Below, piece by piece: positions 15,560-22,488 of a DNA stretch of 22,488 bases. The number at the start of each line of letters is the position of its first letter. Positions within the stretch are counted from its first letter, which is position 1. Under the pieces are notes generated by a model. It searched no databases. It was not told the DNA's origin and saw nothing but the letters and a program-made list of their open reading frames with translations. Both the position numbers and the translations under genes were made by a program. Source of the DNA: Aquificota bacterium (GTDB taxonomy: Bacteria; Thermosulfidibacterota; Thermosulfidibacteria; Thermosulfidibacterales; Thermosulfidibacteraceae); NCBI GenBank assembly GCA_015494645.1, contig WGAU01000055.1, positions 1 to 22,488 of the forward strand, in the 5' to 3' direction.

Positions 15560-17266
15560 ATGGGTATAGATGCCTATATTGATGAGATAAAGTCTCGCCT
15601 GGATATCGTTGATGTTGTTTCTCAGTACGTTCCGTTAAAGCAGGTGGGCAGGAACTACAGGGGGCTTTGTCCTTTCCATGTGGAAAGAACTCCTTCCTTT
15701 ACCGTAAGCCCTGAGAAGCAGATCTTTTATTGTTTCGGATGTGGAGTTGGAGGGGATGTTATAAAGTTTCTCCAATTGATAGAAGGAGTGGAGTTCTCTG
15801 AAGCCTTGGAGAAAGCTGCTGAAATGGCGGGGGTGGATATTTCTAAAGTTCCATCAGGGGAGGGGACAGGTTCCGATAAGAAGAAACGTCTTAAAAAAAT
15901 CCATGCCATTCTTGCCAAGGCCTTTGCTTCTTTCTTGAAATCATCTTTAGGGGAGGAGGCAAGGAAGTATCTAAAGGGCAGAGGCATTTCCCCCCTCTGG
16001 TGGGAGACATTCAAGTTAGGCTTTGCACCGTCGGGGGTTGATCTGGCTGCAATGCTTCTGAACAGGGGATTTTCTCGGGATGATCTCGTTTCAAGTGGGG
16101 TGTTTACTTACAAGAATGGGAATTTCGTATCCAAATTTAAAAACAGGGTGATTATACCGATAACCGATCACAACGGTGATGTTATAGCCTTTGGGGGCAG
16201 GGTGATAGGAGAAGGGGAGCCCAAATATCTCAATTCCCCAGAGACCCCTATTTTTCGCAAGGGGAAGGTGCTTTTCGGTTACCACCTTGCAAGGGAAGCT
16301 GTGAGAAAGAATGGCAGGGTGATCCTTGTGGAAGGGTATATGGATGTTATTTCCATGCATGTTGCTGGGTTCTCCGAGACGGTAGCATCCTTGGGAACGG
16401 CTTTTACCGTGGAGCAGGCTAAGAGGATTTCCCTTATAACCCAGAATGTGTACATTCTTTACGATGGGGATGATGCAGGGAGAAAGGCTGCGTTCAGAGC
16501 GAGCAGGGCCTTTTATGCCGTTGGAGTGGAGCCAAAGATTGTGCAACTGCCTCAGGGCATGGACCCCGACGACTTTGTGAAAGTTCATGGGACCGAAGAG
16601 CTTGGGAGGCTTATTGAAGAGGCTTCAACTCCTGTGGATCTTCTACTTGAGGCGGGTAAAGTAGGATCCATGTCCAAAAGGGATGTGGCAAAAAGGGTGT
16701 TTGAGCTTCTGGAAGATACAAAGGATCCCCTGGTCGTTGATTCGGTTCTCTCTTACGTTTCTGAGAGGTTGTCCATTCCCTTTGAGGATCTTAGAAACTC
16801 CTTCTTTGGCAAAAAGAGGAATGTGGTGAAGAAGGCACAGGAGAGTGCTGATCAAAAGGGCGCTTGGGAGAGAAAGCTTATTGTGGAGCTGCTTAAAAGG
16901 CAGGATCTTTGGGATAGGTACAAAGGGAGAATTTCTCCTGAGATTTTTAGCGATGGGGATGTGGCCTTTGTAGTTGGTAGGCTGCTTGAGGGAGTGAGTC
17001 TCCAAGATCTGGCTTCTCAGCTGGACGGGGAGAGGTTGAAGATAGTGGCAGAGGTTCTGTTTGAAGAGTCGGGAGATTCCGAGGAGCTTGAAACTTTGCT
17101 TCACAGGTTGGATCGCAAGATAGCCTACTGGGAGCTTGAGAGGATAAAGAGAAAGGTGCTGGAGCTTCAGAGCAGGGGGGCTTCCAAGGAGGAATATGCC
17201 CCTCTGGTTAGCGAATATATGGCTAAATTAAGGGAAGTAAAAAGTTTGGGAGGGGGAGCCGCATGA
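15560..17266 (+). CDS. dnaG: DNA primase
   Basis: Synthesises RNA primers at the replication fork and binds the DnaB helicase. The 568-residue protein has the N-terminal zinc-binding domain with C37, H40, C58 and C61 (CPFH ... CFGC). The RNA polymerase domain has SKFKNRVIIPITDHNGDVIAFGGR (191-214). The TOPRIM centre has E258 in LVEGYMDV and D302, D304 and D305 in YDGDDAGRKAA. A C-terminal helical DnaB-interaction region covers about 430-568. The ATG gives the expected N-terminus (IDEIKSRLDIVDVVSQYV), but no ribosome site is visible. An ATG-TAA start-stop pair sits at 15550-15555, four bases upstream. The stop overlaps the rpoD start as ATGA. Confidence 0.98.
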   Translation: MGIDAYIDEIKSRLDIVDVVSQYVPLKQVGRNYRGLCPFHVERTPSFTVSPEKQIFYCFGCGVGGDVIKFLQLIEGVEFSEALEKAAEMAGVDISKVPSGEGTGSDKKKRLKKIHAILAKAFASFLKSSLGEEARKYLKGRGISPLWWETFKLGFAPSGVDLAAMLLNRGFSRDDLVSSGVFTYKNGNFVSKFKNRVIIPITDHNGDVIAFGGRVIGEGEPKYLNSPETPIFRKGKVLFGYHLAREAVRKNGRVILVEGYMDVISMHVAGFSETVASLGTAFTVEQAKRISLITQNVYILYDGDDAGRKAAFRASRAFYAVGVEPKIVQLPQGMDPDDFVKVHGTEELGRLIEEASTPVDLLLEAGKVGSMSKRDVAKRVFELLEDTKDPLVVDSVLSYVSERLSIPFEDLRNSFFGKKRNVVKKAQESADQKGAWERKLIVELLKRQDLWDRYKGRISPEIFSDGDVAFVVGRLLEGVSLQDLASQLDGERLKIVAEVLFEESGDSEELETLLHRLDRKIAYWELERIKRKVLELQSRGASKEEYAPLVSEYMAKLREVKSLGGGAA

Positions 17267-19062
17267 ACTTTACTGAAACAGCAAAGCTTATGAACCTTAG
17301 AAAGCTCATAAGCATGGGTAAGAAGCAGGGTTATGTTACCTACGACGATTTAAGGGCAGTCATGCCTCAGGAAATGTCCAACAAGGAGCAAATGGAAGAG
17401 ATACTCAAGATTTTGGAGGAGATGAACATACAGGTTGTGGAGGATCCGTCTGAGGCGGTGGTTGCCATGCTGGCTGCCTCTGTAGCTGAGGAGGAAGAGT
17501 CTGAGGATCTGGAGGCGGTGGCTTGGGAGGAGCCTGAGGAAAGTTCCTATGAAAGGGATTCTGGGGGAGCCGATCCTGTCAGGATGTATCTTCAGGAAAT
17601 GGGCAACATTCCTCTGCTTTCGAGGGAAGAGGAGGTTGAGCTTGCTAAAAGGATTGAGGCTGGAAGGCTCAAGGCCATAAACACGGTGATGTCTATTCCT
17701 CTTACTGTTAAGGAGCTTTTCCATTTGGCGGAGCTTTTAGAAAGGGATGAGATAGACATAGAAGAGGTGCTCATCGTGGATGACAACGGTTCTGAAGTGC
17801 TTGAGAAAGAAAAGCAGGCCTTTTTGTCAAAGGTGGAGAAGCTCAGGAGCATCTTTTCTGAGTTTGAAGAGTTGAGGAGGAGACTCTTTGAGAGGGATTA
17901 TGAAACAAATCAGGAGGAGGAGCTGAGAAAGCTTCTTGAAGAGAAGAAGCGCTGCATGGTGGATGTGGTGAGGAGTATGAGCTTGGCCAGCTCCCAGATA
18001 GAGAAGCTTGTGGACAAGATAAGGAACTACGTGAAGATTGCCGACGAGGCTCAGGAGGAACTTAGGAGATGTGAGGAGATCTTGTTGATGCCTCACGATA
18101 CCTTTTTGGAGTTTATGGAGACTGCTGTGGATCCCCTGGATAGCGAGGAGGAGAGAAACGAAAGGTGCAGAAAGGTAACCAACATGGATTACGAGGTGTT
18201 GGATAACCTTAGGAAGCGTGTGGTGGATGCCAAAAGCAGGATAATGGAGGTGGAGAGACAAGCCACGGTGAGGGTGGATGAGTTGAGGTCCGCCCTGAAG
18301 GAGATAGAGGAGGGGCTTGCTGAGGAGAGGGAGGCCAAGAGGCTACTTGCTGAGGCAAACCTGAGGCTTGTGGTGAGCATAGCTAAGAAGTACACCAACA
18401 AGGGCTTACAGCTCTTGGATCTTATTCAGGAAGGAAACATTGGTCTTATGAAGGCCGTTGAGAAGTTTGAGTACCAGAGGGGTTATAAGTTTTCCACATA
18501 CGCCACATGGTGGATCAGACAGGCCATAACAAGGGCAATAGCGGATCAGGCGAGGACCATAAGGATTCCCGTTCACATGATAGAGACCATAAACAAACTG
18601 GTAAAAACGGCGAGACAGCTCTACCAGGAGCTTGGAAGGGAGCCTACCCCTGAGGAAATAGCCAAGAAGGCGGATATGCCTGTAGAGAAGGTTAAAAAGA
18701 TCTTTAAGATAGCGAAAGAGCCGGTTTCTTTAGAGACTCCCATAGGGGACGACGAGGACAGCTCTTTGGGGGATTTTGTTGAGGATAGAAGCATAGAGAA
18801 ACCCGATGAGGTGGCTGTGCTTGAGGCTCTGAAAGAGAAGGTTTATGAAGCCCTTGCCACCCTATCCGAAAGGGAGCAGAAGGTGCTAAAAATGCGTTTC
18901 GGCATAGACATGAACGCAGAGCACACCTTAGAGGAAGTGGGAAGGGTGTTCAATGTAACAAGGGAGAGGATAAGACAGATAGAGGCAAAGGCCCTCAAAA
19001 AGTTGAGGAACCCTATAGATATGTCCATCCTCAAAAATATCTCGGAGTCGGATCTCCTTTAA
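17263..19062 (+). CDS. rpoD: primary RNA polymerase sigma factor (sigma-70, RpoD)
   Basis: The 599-residue housekeeping sigma factor. Region 1.1 spans about 5-65 (KLISMGKKQGYVTYDDL), followed by an acidic linker rich in Glu. Region 1.2 begins DPVRMYLQEMG at 104-114. A charged non-conserved region of about 215 residues precedes regions 2.1-2.4, where EANLRLVVSIAKKYTNKG, LDLIQEGNIGLMKAV and FSTYATWWIRQAITRAI are all intact. Region 3 has RIPVHMIETINKL. Region 4.2 has TLEEVGRVFNVTRERIRQIE, the helix-turn-helix for the -35 box. The start ATG overlaps dnaG, and a G-rich AGGGGGAG lies just upstream. No rpsU is present, so this is a two-gene form of the dnaG-rpoD operon. Confidence 0.98.
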   Translation: MNFTETAKLMNLRKLISMGKKQGYVTYDDLRAVMPQEMSNKEQMEEILKILEEMNIQVVEDPSEAVVAMLAASVAEEEESEDLEAVAWEEPEESSYERDSGGADPVRMYLQEMGNIPLLSREEEVELAKRIEAGRLKAINTVMSIPLTVKELFHLAELLERDEIDIEEVLIVDDNGSEVLEKEKQAFLSKVEKLRSIFSEFEELRRRLFERDYETNQEEELRKLLEEKKRCMVDVVRSMSLASSQIEKLVDKIRNYVKIADEAQEELRRCEEILLMPHDTFLEFMETAVDPLDSEEERNERCRKVTNMDYEVLDNLRKRVVDAKSRIMEVERQATVRVDELRSALKEIEEGLAEEREAKRLLAEANLRLVVSIAKKYTNKGLQLLDLIQEGNIGLMKAVEKFEYQRGYKFSTYATWWIRQAITRAIADQARTIRIPVHMIETINKLVKTARQLYQELGREPTPEEIAKKADMPVEKVKKIFKIAKEPVSLETPIGDDEDSSLGDFVEDRSIEKPDEVAVLEALKEKVYEALATLSEREQKVLKMRFGIDMNAEHTLEEVGRVFNVTRERIRQIEAKALKKLRNPIDMSILKNISESDLL

Positions 19063-20486
19063 ACAAAGAATACAAAGGTTGTTAGGATAAATACCGGTAT
19101 CAGTATGGGCAGTGAGTATTTAAGAATATAGCCGAAGAAGCTGGGCATGGGTACTCCGGCTTCTTCGGCTATAGATCTTACCATGAAGTTTGGAGCGTTT
19201 CCTATGTAAGTGTTGGCTCCCATGAGAACAGCGCCTGCGGATATGGCCTCAAGAAATATGGATTTCTGGGCTATGAGCATGTGTATGGCTTGTTTCTCAG
19301 GTATGCCGGCAAAGAACCTGCCCAGCGCGGTGTTGAGGAAGGTGAGGTAGGTGGGCGCGTTATCCAGGAAGCTTGAAAGTATTCCAGTAGCCCAGAAGAA
19401 GTGAGCAGGATCCCTTACTGATTCAATGAACCATCCAAGGGCACCTTCCTCGCCGGCTTTGAGAATGGCTATGGGTGGTATCATGGTCATAAAGATTCCA
19501 GCAAATAGGTAGGCCACTTCCTGTATCGGGAACCATGTGAAATCGTTGGCTCTTCTTATCTCCCAAGGAGTAGTTTTTAGAGAGAGGAGTCCCATTATAA
19601 CCATAAAGACATCCCTTATTAGGGTGGATATCTCCCTGTGAACGCCCAGTATGCTCACATGGCCTAAGTGAACCATCCCGCTGAAGAGAACCGCCCCGAC
19701 TATTCCTGCAAGAAAGATGAGGTTGTGAAGACCTTCCAGCTTGAGCTTGGTTTCGTCCACAGGCTGCTGAGTTTCTTCCTTTTTGTAGAAGTACCAGTCA
19801 ATGAGGAAGAACAGTCCCAAAAGTATGGAGGCGTTCAAGACAAGGACAGGAAATAGGGTTTTTGTGGTGAAGAAGAAAGGCACTCCGTGGAGGAAACCTA
19901 AAAACAGCGGTGGATCTCCAAGGGGAGTGAGTATACCACCAATGTTGCAGATGAGAAAGATGAAAAAAACCACCTGATAGGTTCTATACTTTCTATGAGC
20001 GTTGGCTCTTAGAAAAGGCCTTATAAGAAGCATGGCGGCTCCTGTGGTCCCTACCCATGAGGCGATCAAAGTCCCAAAGGCTAACATAAGGGTGTTTATA
20101 AGAGGGGTTCCCCTTAGGGTTCCCCTTAGGTACATTCCTCCAGCTACCGTGTAGAGGGACCAAAGGAGTATGATAAATGGGATGTAGTCGGCGATGTAGA
20201 TGTGCAATATCTCGTGTATGGCAACGCCTTTATAGACGTATATGAGCGGTATGGCTACGATTATTGCCCAAAAGGCAGATACCTTGGGATAGTGATGGTG
20301 CCAGAATTCAGGGGCTACCAAGGGAAAGATGGCGATGGACAAAAGTATTCCTGCAAAGGGTATGGTGCTCCATAGGGGTAGCTTTGTACCCAGCTCTACC
20401 GCGTGTTCTGCCTTGGCGGCCCAGCAAGTGGATGTAAAAAAGATACTGGATGCTGCGAAAATTAAAAAGAGAAATCTTCTGGCCAT
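19059..20486 (-). CDS. CitMHS/NhaD-type ion transporter (putative Na+/H+ antiporter or citrate transporter)
   Basis: A 475-residue polytopic inner-membrane protein with about 11-12 hydrophobic segments, preceded by a signal-like N-terminus (MARRFLFLIFAASSIFFTS) ending near CWAAKA. Its hallmark is GGILTPLGDPPLFLGFLHG, which belongs to the CitMHS/ArsB-NhaD ion-transporter superfamily. A second block, DNAPTYLTFLNTALG, with MGANTYIGNAPNFMVRSIAEE, is the internal-repeat counterpart. Such proteins are usually annotated as sodium:proton antiporters or putative citrate transporters; the substrate cannot be told here. GGAGAG lies before the ATG. The gene converges on rpoD with overlapping stop codons and diverges from the pilus-type genes. 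A 12-base tandem duplication encodes LRGTLRGT in the protein. Confidence 0.85.
   Translation of the reverse strand: MARRFLFLIFAASSIFFTSTCWAAKAEHAVELGTKLPLWSTIPFAGILLSIAIFPLVAPEFWHHHYPKVSAFWAIIVAIPLIYVYKGVAIHEILHIYIADYIPFIILLWSLYTVAGGMYLRGTLRGTPLINTLMLAFGTLIASWVGTTGAAMLLIRPFLRANAHRKYRTYQVVFFIFLICNIGGILTPLGDPPLFLGFLHGVPFFFTTKTLFPVLVLNASILLGLFFLIDWYFYKKEETQQPVDETKLKLEGLHNLIFLAGIVGAVLFSGMVHLGHVSILGVHREISTLIRDVFMVIMGLLSLKTTPWEIRRANDFTWFPIQEVAYLFAGIFMTMIPPIAILKAGEEGALGWFIESVRDPAHFFWATGILSSFLDNAPTYLTFLNTALGRFFAGIPEKQAIHMLIAQKSIFLEAISAGAVLMGANTYIGNAPNFMVRSIAEEAGVPMPSFFGYILKYSLPILIPVFILTTFVFFV
20105..20128. repeat. exact 2 x 12-base tandem repeat inside the transporter gene
   Basis: GGGTTCCCCTTA occurs twice in perfect tandem. 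Because the unit is 12 bases it keeps frame, giving the repeated tetrapeptide LRGT-LRGT in a loop of the transporter after MY. It looks like a small recent in-frame duplication. Confidence 0.9.
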
Positions 20487-20517
20487 AACCGCTCTCCTTT
20501 TCTGTTTTTGCTGTATG

Positions 20518-20537
20518 CTACAACTTTTAAGTTATAG
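20518..20537. promoter_or_regulatory. imperfect palindrome, candidate operator in the transporter/pilM divergent region
   Basis: CTACAACTT, two bases (TT), then AAGTTATAG form 9-base arms with a single mismatch. It lies 32 bases upstream of the transporter start. It also falls just downstream of a minus-strand TTGACA, in the zone where the -10 would be. The symmetry and location suggest a repressor site for the transporter gene. A weak hairpin in its leader is the alternative. Confidence 0.4.
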
Positions 20538-20554
20538 GAAGAAGTATTGTCAAT
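20525..20554 (-). promoter_or_regulatory. candidate promoter for the transporter gene
   Basis: A perfect minus-strand TTGACA (20554-20549) is the only strong element upstream of the transporter. No good -10 lies at 16-18 bases: TTAAAA is at 18 and TAAAAG at 19. The A/T-rich palindrome occupies that zone. Placement of the -10 is uncertain. Confidence 0.3.
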
Positions 20555-20575
20555 AGATGGATGGATTGTTAGCAT
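20547..20575 (+). promoter_or_regulatory. candidate extended -10 promoter for the pilM-like gene
   Basis: TTGTCA (20547-20552) and TAGCAT (20570-20575) are 17 bases apart, with a TGT extended -10 just before the latter. Transcription would then begin about at the ATG (20582), implying a leaderless or nearly leaderless message. That agrees with the absence of any ribosome site there. The -35 shares bases with the opposite-strand TTGACA. Confidence 0.3.
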
Positions 20576-20581
20576 TTACTT

Positions 20582-21346
20582 ATGCTTTTGGCGGTTGATG
20601 TGGTGGGCGATACGCTGAGATACCTTTTCTACGGTGAGGATAAGGTAGAGTTCGGGGATTTTCCCGTTTCCGATTGGGATAGGTTCTGGGAGGGATTTGA
20701 TTTAGGCAAGGTTGAGAGGCTGATGGTTGCCCTTTCCGCCCCCTATGTGGCGCTTTTTTTCAGAAGGTATTCTCTGGCCCTCAAGCAGTTGGATCTTCTT
20801 TTGGAGATGGAGCTTGACAAATTTGATCTTGATGATTCTGTATCCGTTCATCTTGAAAGGCTTGATTTGAATGATGGTTCAGCCCTTATGGCAACTCTTC
20901 TTTCCAGAAAGGGAAAAGCTCTTGTTGATAGGACACCCGCTAAGATTGATGTTGTAGCTTCAAGGCCGGTGTCATTGATGAACGCTGTCATTGCAGAAGA
21001 TGGGAACTTTACAGGTGTTGTAGTGGAAGAGGTAAGTGGAGACTTTGCTTTCTGTGGTTTCAATCAGGGAGAGCCTCTTTTTGTTGGAGAGGTTTTCGTT
21101 GAGGAAACGGGACTGGCAAACTTTTTAGAGGTACTGAATTACTTTCTTGTACATTCCTTTAATGAAAAGGAAAAAATGAAAGTTCATCTTGATGTGGGGA
21201 AAGAAGCAAAGGGGGAGGTGCAGGAGCTTTTGGGTAACTACTCTGTGGATTATGTCAACCTCTTTGAGGAACCGGAGTTTCTTTCTGGGGTGAAAGGAGG
21301 TAGGGGGATCTTTAAAGGCCTTTTCCTTCAGGGTGAATCATTATGA
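20582..21346 (+). CDS. short, divergent PilM-like protein (type IV pilus/secretion inner-membrane platform)
   Basis: A 254-residue cytosolic protein with weak resemblance to PilM, the actin-like partner of PilN. The evidence is mainly position: it is followed by PilN- and PilO-like genes in the order pilM-pilN-pilO. The start LLAVDVVGDTLRYLF matches in register the PilM first strand (GIDIGSSSVKVVEL), but the Gly/Ser phosphate loop is gone. A middle block ALMATLLSRKGKALVD with IDVVASRPVSLMNAV resembles the PilM 1C region. VVVEEVSGDFAFCGFNQGEPLFVGEV sits where PilM has its second phosphate loop, again degenerate. Full PilM is about 350 residues, so about 100 are missing. No ribosome site precedes the ATG. 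The stop overlaps pilN (ATGA). Confidence 0.6.
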   Translation: MLLAVDVVGDTLRYLFYGEDKVEFGDFPVSDWDRFWEGFDLGKVERLMVALSAPYVALFFRRYSLALKQLDLLLEMELDKFDLDDSVSVHLERLDLNDGSALMATLLSRKGKALVDRTPAKIDVVASRPVSLMNAVIAEDGNFTGVVVEEVSGDFAFCGFNQGEPLFVGEVFVEETGLANFLEVLNYFLVHSFNEKEKMKVHLDVGKEAKGEVQELLGNYSVDYVNLFEEPEFLSGVKGGRGIFKGLFLQGESL

Positions 21347-21951
21347 GCAAGCCGAGGATAATTCGCATAAATCTACGCCGAGATATCAAGAAGGAGCCGG
21401 TTCGCAAGAAAAGATTTACAGGTTTCAAGCGTCCCCATTGGGACATCAAAGTAAAGGTGGATGTTCAGAATCCTTACTTCCCGCTGGTTTTCTTTTTACT
21501 GCTGGGTGTTGTGGTGGCTTTGGTCTGGGACTACAGGCTTCTCAAAGAGAAAAAGAGACTGCAAGCTCTGGTTGATAGAAAGAGACAAGAACTTGTTCTG
21601 TTGAGAAAAAAGGTCAAAGCGGTGGCGAAGATCAAAAAGGAATTGGATGAGCTTGAAAGCAAGCGGAGGATAATAAAAGCTATCATTGAAGAGGCTCACA
21701 AACCCCTTAAGGTTATAAAATCTTTTGAAAAGGCCATGCCCGATGAGGTATGGCTTGTTTGGATGAGGCTGGACGATAAAAAGATTTCTTTTAGGGGATA
21801 CGCCTTGAATGACGATGTGCTCGCGGACTTTTTAGAAAACTTACAGAAGCAAAAGGATCTAATAGCCTCTGTTAGGGTAGGAAGGTACGAAAAGGCTAAG
21901 GTAAACAGTGTGGATGTGAAAAGATTTTCAGGCACGGTGGTTTTGAGGTGA
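21343..21951 (+). CDS. pilN: PilN-like inner-membrane pilus/secretion assembly protein
   Basis: A 202-residue bitopic protein. A basic cytosolic N-terminus of about 45 residues contains RIINL-like IRINLRR (7-13). It is followed by one transmembrane helix (about 46-62, YFPLVFFLLLGVVVALVW) and a long charged coiled coil (about 64-125). A periplasmic ferredoxin-like domain comes next, whose DEVWLVWMRLDDKKISFRGYALNDDVLADFLENL is characteristic of PilN (PF05137). Canonical PilN has INLLP, which docks into PilM; here INL is kept but LP is replaced by RR. The N-terminal segment is also longer than usual. ATG overlaps the pilM-like stop and GTG of pilO overlaps its stop, so all three are coupled. Confidence 0.85.
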   Translation: MSKPRIIRINLRRDIKKEPVRKKRFTGFKRPHWDIKVKVDVQNPYFPLVFFLLLGVVVALVWDYRLLKEKKRLQALVDRKRQELVLLRKKVKAVAKIKKELDELESKRRIIKAIIEEAHKPLKVIKSFEKAMPDEVWLVWMRLDDKKISFRGYALNDDVLADFLENLQKQKDLIASVRVGRYEKAKVNSVDVKRFSGTVVLR

Positions 21952-22488
21952 ATCCGGAATTTAGAAAGGGTTTGCTTGCAGGGGTGCTGTTGGCAGTTTC
22001 TCTGCTGAGTGTGAACTACTTTCTGTATGTTAAGAAGATCACTACTGAAAATGCCAGTTTGAAATCCCAACTGTCAAAGTTGGAAGGTGAGAGGAGAAAG
22101 CTTCTGAAGCTTATTAAGGATATGAAGAAGTTAAAGGCCCGCAGAGATCTGTTGTTGAAGGAGATAAAGTCCTTGAAACAGCTGCTTCCAAAAACGGAAG
22201 ATATACCCGGGCTTATAAGGTCTATTGCACATCTTGCAAGAATAAGCGGTGTGGATCTTAACAGGGTGGAGATGGGCAGGGAGGTGGTTTACCCTGAAAA
22301 GCACTACGCCGCTGTGGATATAAAGGTGTCCTTCTCATCAACCTATGCGCAGTTAGTCTCCTTTCTGGAAAAGGTTGATAACTTGAAAAGGCTTGTAAGG
22401 CCCTACAAGTTGTCCATAACTTCCAAGGGTATATCCAAGGATCCGGAGTTGTCTGTTGGAGGACTGTTGCAGACCTATAGGTATGTGG
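21948..22488 (+). CDS. pilO: PilO-like inner-membrane pilus/secretion assembly protein, C-terminus beyond window
   Basis: The first 180 residues of a PilO-type protein, the periplasmic partner of PilN. It starts with GTG in a GTGA overlap with the pilN stop; six residues (MNPEFR) then lead into a transmembrane helix (about 7-27). A coiled coil rich in Lys, Leu and Glu covers about 33-80. LLPKTEDIPGLIRSIAHLARISGVDL follows, then YAAVDIKVSFSSTYAQLVSFLEKVDNLKRLV, which matches the PilO core (PF04350). The GTG is supported by the short lead into the membrane helix and by a GGTGG upstream. The reading frame is open to the last base, so only a short C-terminal part is missing. pilP and pilQ, if present, would follow. 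Confidence 0.88.
   Translation, partial: MNPEFRKGLLAGVLLAVSLLSVNYFLYVKKITTENASLKSQLSKLEGERRKLLKLIKDMKKLKARRDLLLKEIKSLKQLLPKTEDIPGLIRSIAHLARISGVDLNRVEMGREVVYPEKHYAAVDIKVSFSSTYAQLVSFLEKVDNLKRLVRPYKLSITSKGISKDPELSVGGLLQTYRYV

Noticed and set aside
16091..17104. Open frames of about 150-165 codons antisense to dnaG
   Set aside because: They are opposite conserved primase codons, with no recognisable domain or start signal.
17827..18261. 144-codon frame antisense to rpoD
   Set aside because: His/Leu/Ser-rich translation mirrors the Glu/Lys/Arg-rich sigma-factor linker; no independent gene signals.
19044..19060. GGAG...CTCC then TTT as a terminator for rpoD
   Set aside because: Only four base pairs and three T; too weak for an intrinsic terminator, especially in a thermophile-like genome.
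1..22488. CRISPR arrays, tRNA/rRNA genes, insertion sequences or prophage genes
   Set aside because: No spaced direct repeats, no tRNA-like cloverleaf in the short gaps, no transposase, integrase or terminal inverted repeats; nearly all bases lie in recognisable or tightly packed coding genes.

Overview
The window is ordinary chromosomal DNA from what looks like a deep-branching, anaerobic, thermophile-like Gram-negative bacterium. The proteins are rich in Lys, Glu and Arg, genes are packed with overlaps, and there is a small periplasmic multihaem cytochrome of the c3 type and a PilM/PilN/PilO-like inner-membrane set. Sulfur- or metal-respiring lineages such as Thermodesulfobacteriota, Thermosulfidibacter or Aquificota would fit, but this is inferred from gene content only. 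I see no phage, insertion sequence, CRISPR array, tRNA or rRNA, and no gene-free stretch longer than about 100 bases.

Region 1 (1-15051, all minus strand) is one continuous run of 16 genes. In transcription order they are: a thioredoxin-like/six-hairpin-like protein of unknown role; a GT4 glycosyltransferase; mnmG; queH; tgt; tsaB; rimI; a DUF465 small protein; ilvD; ilvB; ilvN; ilvC; psd; pssA; ychF; and the start of an alpha-oxoamine synthase-family PLP enzyme cut by the window edge. Gaps are 0 to 28 bases, and many junctions are overlapping stop/start codons. The run has three functional blocks: tRNA anticodon-loop modification (mnmG, queH, tgt, tsaB), branched-chain amino-acid synthesis (ilvD-ilvB-ilvN-ilvC), and phosphatidylserine/phosphatidylethanolamine synthesis (psd-pssA).

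Region 2 (15052-15559) holds a compact divergent promoter region, a secreted tetrahaem cytochrome c3-like gene and a clear intrinsic terminator. Region 3 (15560-19062, plus strand) is the dnaG-rpoD pair (primase and primary sigma factor) joined by an ATGA overlap. It converges on a minus-strand CitMHS/NhaD-type transporter, and the two stop codons share a TTTAAA.

Region 4 (20487-22488) starts with a short divergent regulatory region carrying an imperfect palindrome. It continues with a plus-strand set of three translationally coupled genes resembling pilM-pilN-pilO, running off the right edge. The PilM-like protein is short and has lost the recognisable nucleotide-binding loops, and PilN has lost part of its PilM-binding motif.

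I found no wholly new system. The most unusual items are the divergent thioredoxin-like protein coupled to a glycosyltransferase, the degenerate PilM/PilN pair, the serine-palmitoyltransferase-like gene next to the phospholipid genes, and the cytochrome with extra cysteines.
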